This document shows, one piece after another, positions 5,720 through 11,094 of a stretch of DNA of 21,282 nucleotides; position 1 is the stretch's first letter; the number at the start of each line of letters is the position of its first letter. The DNA lies in IMG/VR virus record IMGVR_UViG_3300047552_000997, positions 1 to 21,282 of that record; one strand, 5' to 3'. The position numbers and the translations under genes were made by a program. Under the pieces are notes generated by a model that saw only the letters and a program-made list of their open reading frames with translations, was not told the DNA's origin and made no database searches. This DNA is from a virus.

Positions 5720-6325
5720 TTACGCCGTACGCTTCACCCGGAAGCGTCCGAATTCGCCGCCTTTTTCCGGCCTCCATTCGCCAATCCCGACACCGAATCC
5801 AGCTCGGTCAATCAAGTTGCAGATATCAGAGAGTTGCAACAGTTCTGCATCGAACTCGATTTCGATATCGACCTCCCACGAATCAAACTGCGGGCGGTAT
5901 CTCAGGTCCGTGCTTCCCATTCCGACCCTGACATAATCCTCGCGGATCGACGGGTTATCGCATCGCATCGGGATAACGCCGGACGGATCAGAAGACGGAA
6001 TGAATAGTGCCTTTCTGACAAGGGTTTTTTCGATTCCCAAGTCCTTGTGAGCAGCGCCGATGATTGCCGACTTGATAGCCAACAGCGGGACGCCATGATT
6101 GCCATCTGGTGTCAGATACGCGGCCGCTTCGGCTTCCGCTTGTGGATCTCGGATCTCGCGCGTTTTCGTCTTGCGCCCTGCGTGCTTTTCCCGCATCTCG
6201 CGCTTTGCCTTCTCGCTCCACTGATGCTGAATCAGCGGAGAGATTCCCTGAATCGTGATCATAGTTCGCGCGATATTCATCGGTTTCAACGCGACGACGC
6301 TTTCTGTTGCTTTTGCCATTGTCAT
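5720..6325 (-). CDS. Conserved-looking phage protein of unknown function between the pentamer arrays
   Basis: The 201-aa protein begins MTMAKATESVVALKPMNIARTMITIQGISPLIQHQWSEK in short blocks. It continues with a Lys/Arg-rich segment (KAKREMREKHAGRKTKTREI), then GVPLLAIKSAIIGAA and a C-terminal block AGFGVGIGEWRPEKGGEFGRF. The last block resembles the glycine-rich ends of RAMP/Cas7-like folds, but this is only a resemblance. Start at 6325: GGAG lies 6 bp upstream. It is the only gene boxed by the two arrays and sits in the operon just after the ERF/YqaJ pair, so a role in recombination or nucleic-acid handling is reasonable but unproven. Confidence 0.75.
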   Translation of the reverse strand: MTMAKATESVVALKPMNIARTMITIQGISPLIQHQWSEKAKREMREKHAGRKTKTREIRDPQAEAEAAAYLTPDGNHGVPLLAIKSAIIGAAHKDLGIEKTLVRKALFIPSSDPSGVIPMRCDNPSIREDYVRVGMGSTDLRYRPQFDSWEVDIEIEFDAELLQLSDICNLIDRAGFGVGIGEWRPEKGGEFGRFRVKRTA

Positions 6326-6380
6326 TTACTCCACCGATCTCGGCCCGGTGTCTGCCGTTTCCGCGAATTTGCGGATAACC

Positions 6381-6675
6381 TGCCTGCCCTGAGTTGCCAT
6401 GCCTAGCCCGGCCGTTGCCACGCCAAGACCAGCCTGCCATGCCTCACCGTGAACCGCCCAGCCTTGGCCCGCCCTGCCTGCCGCGAGTTTCCGCGCCCTG
6501 CCAAGCCACGCCACGCCGAGCCCTGCCTGCCCAGCCACAACTTGACTTGCCATGCCGAGACTCGCCATTCCACGCCTGCCGTGCGGTGCCGTGCGGTGCC
6601 GTGACTTACCCCGACTGCCATGAGTTGCCACGCCTAGCCTTGCCCGGACTCGCCTTGCCGAGCCTCGCCTGCCAA
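6381..6675. repeat. Pentanucleotide array B, (GGCNN)n on the transcribed minus strand
   Basis: About 295 bp of degenerate 5-bp repeat of the same consensus as array A. The punctuation motif recurs at 6385-6398 and 6616-6629, with a weaker copy at 6479-6492. A 10-bp unit GTGCGGTGCC is duplicated exactly at 6581-6600. The array begins right after the stop of the exported-protein gene (6679) and ends about 55 bp before the start of the 5720-6325 gene. It is more degenerate than array A. Confidence 0.8.
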
Positions 6676-6678
6676 CCG

Positions 6679-7134
6679 CTACTCAACAGCCTGAAACAAC
6701 CCGCCACGCGCACCCCTGGCAGCAGGCCCTCCACAGTCCACGCGCTCCCATGCTGGCGCGCTCCAAGATCTGAAATAGATCACGTTGTCTGTCGCATTCG
6801 GCGGTATCCTCATGCTGACATTCAGCCTGATGTCAGGCTCTCCGCTTGTGGTGTGCAGATACATGCTCGCGACACCATAAAGCGGGTACGTGCTTTGTGG
6901 TTCATAGGTCGGCTGCATGTCGCCCTCAATACGACGCCGATACCCTAGAGGCGTTTTGTACGGCCGCGCGTATCGCACCGAGATCACTTGCTTAGTTTCG
7001 CCGAGCGAATCTCGCTGCACATAGCACGCATCAATGGCTCCGTTCGTCTCGAATTCTTCCGGCGTGATCGCGTGGGCTGGGACGACTGTTGCCAGGAGCA
7101 GCAGCAGAAAAAGAAGGATTGCGATGGTTTTCAT
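6679..7134 (-). CDS. Exported protein of unknown function
   Basis: The 151-aa protein has a clear Sec signal peptide (MKTIAILLFLLLLLATVVPA, cleavage after AHA near residue 22). The mature domain has a likely disulphide pair (Cys near 37 and Cys near 134) and beta-prone sequence (QVISVRYARPY, DIRLNVSMRIPP, VIYFRSWSAPAWERVDC). The last 15 residues (GGPAARGARGGLF) look like repeat array B running into the gene, so the C-terminus may have been extended by the array. Its ATG overlaps the exonuclease stop. An early exported phage protein could act in superinfection exclusion or envelope modification; that is speculation. Confidence 0.75.
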   Translation of the reverse strand: MKTIAILLFLLLLLATVVPAHAITPEEFETNGAIDACYVQRDSLGETKQVISVRYARPYKTPLGYRRRIEGDMQPTYEPQSTYPLYGVASMYLHTTSGEPDIRLNVSMRIPPNATDNVIYFRSWSAPAWERVDCGGPAARGARGGLFQAVE

Positions 7135-7742
7135 GTGGGTTCCACGTTTAACAATTTTTCGATGATCTCACACGCTTCAGCGTCGGCTTTGATAACCTCC
7201 GCTTCGATCTCCTTGATGCGGTTATCGTCCCGCTCGAATGGAATAACGCACAGTTGTAGCCGTTCAGGCAATCTCGGATCGAACGACACGAAGTCGCAAG
7301 CCTCGGCTCCGGTACATGCCATCTGCGCAAGCATTTGCAACTGGTACTTTCCAGGGACGCGCCTTTCTGTCATGTACTCGATATGAGTCGCAGTATTCGG
7401 ACACTTGATCTCGACCAGTTTCGCACCGATAAGCCCGTCAGGTGACGCACCGAAAAACTCAAGAGACGGGTGGACGATAAAGCCGCACTCGTCAACAAAC
7501 TCGCCAGTAATTGCGCTGTATGCGTTCCGTGCGTTTGGTTCCTGCTCCGTTCCCCAGTCCATAGCGGCATTCGAGTAATCGTCCTGCCGCTTTCCGGTCA
7601 ATCGTTCGCAGACAATCCGCGAGATTGCATTTTTACGACTGGCGGCAGGCCCGCTCTTGGTTGTTGCCATGATGTCAGCGACGATGCTCGCGGTTATCTT
7701 CCCGATCCGCGCTTCAAACCATGCTTCTGTGCGTTGTTCCAT
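7131..7742 (-). CDS. YqaJ-type viral recombinase exonuclease
   Basis: This 203-aa PD-(D/E)xK nuclease is of the lambda-exonuclease/YqaJ family. It resects double-stranded ends to give the 3' single strands used by the annealase. Visible motifs: EAWFEARIGKITAS at the N-terminus (residues 6-19), WGTEQEP (63-69), GASPDGLIG (98-106) with catalytic Asp102, LVEIKCP (109-115) with Glu111 and Lys113, and the downstream KYQLQMLAQ helix. All catalytic residues are present. Start at 7742 is set by overlap with the ERF stop (TGATG); a GTG one codon earlier is possible. It pairs with the next gene upstream. Confidence 0.92.
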   Translation of the reverse strand: MEQRTEAWFEARIGKITASIVADIMATTKSGPAASRKNAISRIVCERLTGKRQDDYSNAAMDWGTEQEPNARNAYSAITGEFVDECGFIVHPSLEFFGASPDGLIGAKLVEIKCPNTATHIEYMTERRVPGKYQLQMLAQMACTGAEACDFVSFDPRLPERLQLCVIPFERDDNRIKEIEAEVIKADAEACEIIEKLLNVEPT

Positions 7743-8296
7743 CACGCGGCCTCAATCTGTGTTTTTCGCGCCTTGAACGCTTGCGCGTACAACATGCGAT
7801 CGCTTGCGCTCATTGCCTTGTATGCGGACTGCAAATCGGCAACCGTGTCGATTGAGTTGATTGCCTCAACCGTGTGCGGATTTACTTGCGCTTGTTGCGC
7901 AGGTTGTTTTCTATTTATCGCGCCTTCAGCGTCGTCATCTTCTGGCGAGATTCCAACCGTTGCGCAGAGGGCGTAACGTCGGGCGTATGTAATCGCGCTA
8001 CCGTACCCCTGGGCGTCGTTTTTCGTTGCCGGAATGCTCATGACGGATTCGATCGACTCGCCTGACTTGTGCATTAGGATTGTCCGAAGACGCACCGTTC
8101 CCGGTTCAGATTCCAGAGGCATCTGGATCACGCTCAATCCGTTGCGGGTGAGTGGTTCACGGCACGCGTCCCAGCATGAGGCCAGGTCCGCATATTTCGA
8201 CCTGAAATGCGGGTTTGTTGAATCCTTGCGCGCCTTTTCCATCTCGCCTTGTGCGGCGGATAATGCAGCGGCAAGATTCGATAATGTGTTGTCCAT
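7742..8296 (-). CDS. erf: ERF-family single-strand annealing protein
   Basis: The 184-aa protein promotes annealing of complementary single strands during phage recombination or genome circularisation. The ERF core is clear: AQGEMEKARKDSTNPHFRSKYADLASCWDACREPL (written in part; residues 15-49), then NGLSVIQMP and GYGSAITYARRYALCATVGISPEDDDA. A Gln/Pro linker (KQPAQQAQVNPHT) leads to a C-terminal helical domain. The start MDNTLSNLAAAL at 8296 overlaps the upstream stop; the longer frame from 8335 is unlikely. Direct coupling to a YqaJ nuclease is a classic two-component recombination pair. Confidence 0.93.
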   Translation of the reverse strand: MDNTLSNLAAALSAAQGEMEKARKDSTNPHFRSKYADLASCWDACREPLTRNGLSVIQMPLESEPGTVRLRTILMHKSGESIESVMSIPATKNDAQGYGSAITYARRYALCATVGISPEDDDAEGAINRKQPAQQAQVNPHTVEAINSIDTVADLQSAYKAMSASDRMLYAQAFKARKTQIEAA

Positions 8297-8481
8297 CAAT
8301 GCCACCTTCTTGGCAAATGCACGCGGTTTTCGCAACGCTCGACCGGACCGCTCACGAAGATCTCAATCTCGTCCGCCTCGGTCGGAGATTCGAGCCAATC
8401 CACGAATGACCAACCGGAAACCACAGCGCGTTCAAGCGCCGAGAGAATCCAAACAAGCGACTCAACTAATAACCGTTTCAT
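8296..8481 (-). CDS. Hypothetical 61-aa protein
   Basis: The product begins MKRLLVESLVWILSALERAV, an amphipathic or membrane-leaning helix, followed by an acidic stretch (SPTEADEIEIFVSG). The stop overlaps the ERF start (TGATG) and the start overlaps the previous gene by 20 bp, as expected for a coupled gene. No family is recognised; it may be a small ERF-partner protein by position only. Confidence 0.6.
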   Translation of the reverse strand: MKRLLVESLVWILSALERAVVSGWSFVDWLESPTEADEIEIFVSGPVERCENRVHLPRRWH

Positions 8482-8722
8482 GCCTTGTTTCCTGTTCTAG
8501 TCGACACGTAAGCCCCCAATGTGAATACTCGCCAATCTCCTGCATGACACGACGACCGGCCAGGCTAAGCCCGTCAGTCTCTGTCAGGTATTGAAGCTGG
8601 AAGCTCGTTTTGTACCCGCCAATCTCAGCTAGGCGATTGAAGAACCGAGCTTGCTCATGGTTGTCCATTTCCCAAAAACGCATGGCGACTTCTTCAGGAG
8701 TTAATGTAATGCGCACTTCCAT
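8462..8722 (-). CDS. Hypothetical 86-aa phage protein
   Basis: The product begins MEVRITLTPEEVAMRFWEMDNHEQARFFNRLAEI, with a helical middle and LTETDGLSLAGRRVMQEIGEY near the end. The N-terminal pattern (Pro-Glu-Glu-x-A, then DxxxQARFFNxLAE) is found in small early phage proteins of unknown function. Start at 8722: the ATG overlaps the TAA of the previous gene (TAATG). Confidence 0.7.
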   Translation of the reverse strand: MEVRITLTPEEVAMRFWEMDNHEQARFFNRLAEIGGYKTSFQLQYLTETDGLSLAGRRVMQEIGEYSHWGLTCRLEQETRHETVIS

Positions 8723-8865
8723 TATTCAATCTCCCGGTAATCTTCTGTTCGCGCCATCCACCAGCGCAGAGCCGCCGCGCTGTTCCATCCTGCGACCCGA
8801 CGAATCCATTCAAGCTCTCTCATCTCGTCCGAGAGTAGGCGCCAGCTAAGAGGCATCGGTTTCAT
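8722..8865 (-). CDS. Hypothetical 47-aa protein
   Basis: The product is MKPMPLSWRLLSDEMRELEW then IRRVAGWNSAAALRWWMART and a short acidic end. It is Trp- and Arg-rich and probably helical. It overlaps the upstream gene by 20 bp and the downstream gene by 1 bp, in keeping with the operon. Its length is below usual ORF cut-offs, so it may be missing from automated annotations. Confidence 0.6.
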   Translation of the reverse strand: MKPMPLSWRLLSDEMRELEWIRRVAGWNSAAALRWWMARTEDYREIE

Positions 8866-9013
8866 CGCAGTCCTCGTGCAGATCGTCGAATTCATCAAAC
8901 AGATCCAAGAAGTCGTCCGATCCGTCGTCCGGGTTTCTCGGATCTAGCGGATTGCCCGAATAGGCTGGCCAAGTCGCAGAGTCGCCTGGTCCGAGCGTTG
9001 TGTATTTGCTCAT
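8846..9013 (-). CDS. Very acidic 55-aa protein
   Basis: The product begins MSKYTTLGPGDSATWPAYSG and ends in a dense Asp/Glu tail (DDGSDDFLDLFDEFDDLHED). About 19 of its last 30 residues are acidic. Such polyanionic proteins can mimic DNA and block nucleic-acid-binding host proteins, but acidity alone does not show this. Start at 9013 overlaps the previous stop (ATGA). Confidence 0.65.
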   Translation of the reverse strand: MSKYTTLGPGDSATWPAYSGNPLDPRNPDDGSDDFLDLFDEFDDLHEDCDETDAS

Positions 9014-9213
9014 GCCGCTTCCTCCGTGTCCTTGCTGTCATAGCGAGGCATCAATACGTAGATGTCATCGGCATGAATTGCAATCCGAGTGCATTCGTTG
9101 CCGCTGTATAGCTTGATCGTTTGATACACGCCAGGAATGTCAGCACTTTCGTAACCATTTGGATCAGATACTTCGATCCGATCTATTCGAACAGCGTCGA
9201 TGCAATGAATCAT
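9010..9213 (-). CDS. Hypothetical 67-aa protein
   Basis: The product begins MIHCIDAVRIDRIEVSDPNGY and contains PGVYQTIKLYSGNECTRIAIHADDIYVLMP, a mainly beta pattern. The start at 9213 is coupled by ATGA to the small membrane gene upstream. An alternative in-frame ATG at 9360 has a GGGG ribosome-binding site, but would give an unlikely Arg/Cys-rich extension overlapping that gene. Confidence 0.65.
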   Translation of the reverse strand: MIHCIDAVRIDRIEVSDPNGYESADIPGVYQTIKLYSGNECTRIAIHADDIYVLMPRYDSKDTEEAA

Positions 9214-9320
9214 CGCGCGCCCTCCGAGATCATGCCGAGCAGATCGACAACAACAACGAGTGCGATCACTGCGCTCGCGCAGATCGCGGCCAGCGTTGGC
9301 CAGATTGCTTCTTTGTTCAT
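9210..9320 (-). CDS. 36-aa single-span membrane protein, first gene of the leftward operon
   Basis: The frame encodes MNKEAIWPTLAAICASAVIA followed by LVVVVDLLGMISEGAR. One transmembrane helix (about residues 9-29) is evident. A strong GGAGG ribosome-binding site lies 6 bp upstream, and the TGA overlaps the next ATG. It is the first gene after pL, so it should be made very early after infection. Function unknown. Confidence 0.6.
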   Translation of the reverse strand: MNKEAIWPTLAAICASAVIALVVVVDLLGMISEGAR

Positions 9321-9403
9321 GTGTTCCTCCGAGAGATTGGCGCCATCCGTGGCGAAACATTGTCGTCCCCTTCACCGTACCAGGTCGTGTTCGGCAAGGC
9401 GTG

Positions 9404-9437
9404 GTCAAAATATAGCGATTCCGGTAGAACGTGTCAA
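9404..9437 (-). promoter_or_regulatory. pL promoter with repressor operator
   Basis: On the minus strand TTGACA (9437-9432) and TATATT (9414-9409) are separated by 17 bp, a consensus sigma-70 promoter that fires leftward with a start near 9402. The segment GGAATCGCTATATTTTGAC (9422-9404) matches the pR element at 10117-10135 in 18 of 19 positions, marking it as an operator shared by repressor and Cro. Confidence 0.85.
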
Positions 9438-9452
9438 CAGGAAATCCGATAT
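9438..9452 (+). promoter_or_regulatory. Possible third operator copy
   Basis: The plus-strand sequence ACAGGAAATCCGATATTTT beginning near 9436 resembles the pR stretch ACAGGAATCGCTATATTCT with one inserted base. It lies just upstream of the pL -35, in opposite orientation. It could be an additional repressor site. Confidence 0.35.
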
Positions 9453-9466
9453 TTTTTTGCAGACAG

Positions 9467-9489
9467 AAAAAAGCCCGCGTGATGCGGGC
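9467..9489 (-). terminator. Intrinsic terminator of the repressor operon
   Basis: On the minus strand a perfect 6-bp stem GCCCGC/GCGGGC with a 5-nt loop is followed by six T residues. It lies 7 bp after the stop of the 43-aa ORF and just before pL, so it insulates repressor transcription from the leftward operon. Confidence 0.85.
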
Positions 9490-9495
9490 CTGGTG

Positions 9496-9627
9496 TCAGG
9501 TTGGATTCGTTGTTCTGAGCAGCTCGCGCAAGGCTTCGCGCAATCGCGCCAGTTGTCGAGCCGTCAGTTGTGAGAGTTCATCTTTGAGCGTTTTTCTTTC
9601 GTCTTGCAACTCGGCAACTCCGATCAT
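9496..9627 (-). CDS. 43-aa coiled-coil ORF downstream of the repressor
   Basis: The frame encodes MIGVAELQDERKTLKDELSQ then LTARQLARLREALRELL and ends TTNPT. Leucines fall at heptad spacing (L7, L14, L18, L21, and on), so most of the peptide is a predicted coiled coil. It lies between the repressor gene and the terminator and ends 7 bp before the hairpin, as the last gene of an operon would. The ribosome-binding site is weak. It could be an oligomerisation partner of the repressor; that is inference. Confidence 0.55.
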   Translation of the reverse strand: MIGVAELQDERKTLKDELSQLTARQLARLREALRELLRTTNPT

Positions 9628-9668
9628 GCGTGCCTACCACACGGAAGACACGCATATTGTACCGAGTC

Positions 9669-9692
9669 AATACGTACTGGTCCGTACGTATT
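9669..9692. repeat. 9-bp inverted repeat built of TACGTA motifs
   Basis: AATACGTAC and GTACGTATT are perfect 9-bp inverted arms separated by TGGTCC. TACGTA occurs three times within 30 bp (671-676, 685-690 and 695-700 of the 9 kb block). It lies immediately after the repressor stop codon. It lacks a U-tract, so it is not a simple terminator; it may be an mRNA 3' hairpin or a binding site. Confidence 0.6.
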
Positions 9693-9693
9693 T

Positions 9694-10029
9694 CTACGTA
9701 GTTCCGTCGCGCGAGACTGTATCAATCAGTGTGCGGAACATTGCGCGCTGCTCATCGGACAGAACGTCCCAATCATCCAGCAGGCGAAGAACGTGCTCAT
9801 CGATCTCAGTTGCGCCGCGCTCCGGTTCCATCGGTAGAGCACCGCGCACGATCCACTCGGGCCGAACGCGCAAAGCGTTTGCGATGTCCACAATGTACGT
9901 GGTGGACTTCTGGCGCCCATTCTCAAGATCGGAAATCACCGCTTGTTGCGTGCGTGCTATGCGCGCGAGTTCAACTTGTGTCATTCCGCGCAGCTTCCGT
10001 GCCTGTTTGATCCGCAATCCGATTGACAT
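9694..10029 (-). CDS. Phage repressor (CI-like, HTH_XRE, no peptidase domain)
   Basis: The 111-aa protein starts MSIGLRIKQARKLRGMTQVE and has a canonical XRE-type helix-turn-helix at residues about 6-60 (LRGMTQVELARIARTQQAVISDLENGRQKST ... IANALRVRPEWI, in short form). The remaining 50 residues are acidic and helical and lack a LexA-type Ser/Lys peptidase, so self-cleavage on SOS induction is not expected; induction may need an antirepressor. It is divergent from cro across a 109-bp control region. Start at 10029 has AGGA 9 bp upstream; longer frames would run across pR. Confidence 0.88.
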   Translation of the reverse strand: MSIGLRIKQARKLRGMTQVELARIARTQQAVISDLENGRQKSTTYIVDIANALRVRPEWIVRGALPMEPERGATEIDEHVLRLLDDWDVLSDEQRAMFRTLIDTVSRDGTT

Positions 10030-10102
10030 CACTGTTCCTGATTTGAGTTCAGACGATCGCAGAATGCCAAAAATACGCACCGGAATGCCTGTGTCTTTTT
10101 GA

Positions 10103-10138
10103 TTGACAACAATACAGGAATCGCTATATTCTGACGGC
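10103..10138 (+). promoter_or_regulatory. pR promoter with operator
   Basis: TTGACA (10103-10108) and TATATT (10125-10130) are 16 bp apart. The operator-like GGAATCGCTATATTCTGAC (10117-10135) overlaps the -10 and matches the pL copy in 18 of 19 positions. The expected transcription start (10136-10138) is 1-3 nt before the cro ATG, so the transcript should be leaderless or nearly so. Confidence 0.85.
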
Positions 10139-10333
10139 ATGGACTGGCAAAACATCATCAAAGACTTGCTCGGTTCTGGACTGACTCAGATGGAGCTTGC
10201 GAAAGCTCTCGGAGTGAGCCAGGCGTTGATTCACGACATCTACGCCGGGAAGCGTGCAGGCGATCCGCAGTGGCGCCACGGGCAACAACTCATCGCACTG
10301 CACAAACGACGCTGCAAAAAGAGGGCAGCGTGA
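10139..10333 (+). CDS. Cro-like HTH protein
   Basis: The 64-aa protein begins MDWQNIIKDLLGSGLTQMEL and has a compact helix-turn-helix (LTQMELAKALGVSQALIHDI, residues about 16-35) followed by YAGKRAGDPQWRHGQQLIAL and a basic tail KRRCKKRAA. Position opposite the repressor and first under pR makes it the Cro equivalent. No ribosome-binding site precedes the ATG, and the promoter places the RNA 5' end almost at the start codon, suggesting leaderless translation. A longer frame from 10103 would start within the -35. Confidence 0.85.
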   Translation: MDWQNIIKDLLGSGLTQMELAKALGVSQALIHDIYAGKRAGDPQWRHGQQLIALHKRRCKKRAA

Positions 10334-10407
10334 CCATTTCTCCGCGCGCCACCGACGCGGAAATATCGGGGTGTGTTCTACCTCCCATTACCCGCAGCCT
10401 GGATTAG
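10330..10407 (+). CDS. Possible 25-aa leader peptide ending in the terminator loop
   Basis: A GTG at 10330 overlaps the cro stop (GTGA) and opens a 25-codon frame, VTISPRATDAEISGCVLPPI then TRSLD, that stops at TAG (10405-10407) inside the loop of the terminator at 10391-10427. A ribosome finishing here would cover the 5' arm of the hairpin. No homology is recognised; the evidence is only the two exact positions. Confidence 0.3.
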   Translation: MTISPRATDAEISGCVLPPITRSLD

Positions 10408-10427
10408 TCCGACTGCGGGATTTTTTT
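10391..10427 (+). terminator. Strong intrinsic terminator after cro (tR1-like)
   Basis: A perfect 7-bp stem CCCGCAG/CTGCGGG (10391-10397 and 10413-10419) with a 15-nt loop is followed by A and seven T (10421-10427). It lies between cro and the delayed-early genes, as tR1 does in lambda. Downstream genes would need readthrough, antitermination or the leader effect noted at 10330-10407. Confidence 0.9.
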
Positions 10428-10437
10428 GGAGCATCGC

Positions 10438-10644
10438 ATGACACCAGACGAGAAGGATATCTGCGTCAAGGTTTATCTATCAGGCGCCGACTGGCTAGGA
10501 CTGAAAGACATGGCCGAATCGCACGGTCTCAGTCAGTCCGCGTGCATTCGGCAGATGGTCCGACACGCAATCGAACATCACGCTCGCAAACAGTTTGCCG
10601 CAGAGAGACGCGCGGCAGATAGAACCGGATCAGACCCGGACTAG
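10438..10644 (+). CDS. Ribbon-helix-helix-like small regulator
   Basis: The 68-aa product MTPDEKDICVKVYLSGADWL ... has the pattern of an Arc/MetJ fold: a short strand (CVKVYLS) followed by helices DWLGLKDMAESHGLS and SACIRQMVRHAIEHHA. Such proteins bind DNA as dimers. GGAG at 10428-10431 lies 7 bp before the ATG, inside the terminator tail. It is the first gene past the terminator and probably regulates the early region. A TTG start at 10426 is possible but less likely. Confidence 0.75.
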   Translation: MTPDEKDICVKVYLSGADWLGLKDMAESHGLSQSACIRQMVRHAIEHHARKQFAAERRAADRTGSDPD

Positions 10645-10648
10645 GCCC

Positions 10649-10888
10649 ATGAGCGTCGAAACAGATTCAACGTACCGGCTCCGTCTCCCGAGTGAACAGC
10701 CACCTCCTCACGGCAAGACGCTACTCCTCCTGACCTGGGCCGGGACTATCTGCAAGGGTCAATGGGACGGCAGCGATTGCGCATGGGCGCCGCTACCGAA
10801 GGAGACGGCCGCGATCAAGGAAGCGCGCGCCGAATACTGGCGAACAAAGGCAAACGCGGGCGTTTATGGGGGCCGGGGACTGCTATGA
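10649..10888 (+). CDS. Hypothetical 79-aa phage protein
   Basis: The product begins MSVETDSTYRLRLPSEQPPP and contains GKTLLLLTWAGTICKGQWDGSDCAWAPLPKE, an SH3-like run of strands ending with WAPLP. That pattern is common in small phage proteins of the DUF551 neighbourhood but not assigned here. The C-terminus is helical (AAIKEARAEYWRTKA). Its ATG is 5 bp after the upstream stop, and its stop overlaps the next ATG. Confidence 0.65.
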   Translation: MSVETDSTYRLRLPSEQPPPHGKTLLLLTWAGTICKGQWDGSDCAWAPLPKETAAIKEARAEYWRTKANAGVYGGRGLL

Positions 10889-11094
10889 AAGTGCCAACCG
10901 CATGGAACGCACGCCAAGACCAGCTAACAAGGCGTGGACATTGCGCGATTTGCGGAAAAAGCACGAAGCGGGGCGACCATACGGCGTGCAGCCTGGAAGG
11001 CGAGCGACGACATAGCGCAGACGGATCAAAGCCGGCCAATAACAGAGAGAAGCATTACGCGACCGGGAGACTTCCAAAGTGGATGTTCTCGTGA
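10885..11094 (+). CDS. Small zinc-binding protein
   Basis: The 69-aa product begins MKVPTAWNARQDQLTRRGHC and has HCAICGKSTKRGDHTAC, a C-x2-C...H-x2-C zinc knuckle. It is otherwise basic and lacks recognisable domains. The ATG lies in an ATGA overlap with the preceding stop. Probably binds nucleic acid; function unknown. Confidence 0.65.
   Translation: MKVPTAWNARQDQLTRRGHCAICGKSTKRGDHTACSLEGERRHSADGSKPANNREKHYATGRLPKWMFS

Noticed and set aside
5408-5777. Gly/Ala/Arg/Gln-rich minus-strand ORFs across pentamer array A
   Set aside because: The GGCNN repeat contains few stops in any frame, so long open frames arise automatically in all three phases. They overlap each other and real genes and have no good starts.
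6326-6948. Low-complexity ORFs on both strands across array B
   Set aside because: Same cause as above; the peptides only reflect the 5-bp repeat read in different frames.
455-9400. Insertion sequence or transposon
   Set aside because: No transposase-like protein or terminal inverted repeats with target duplication were seen; the int gene is a phage tyrosine recombinase.
9010-9408. 132-aa reading of the first leftward gene
   Set aside because: The upstream extension is Arg/Cys-rich and overlaps a membrane mini-gene with a strong ribosome-binding site; the 67-aa form is coupled and has better composition.
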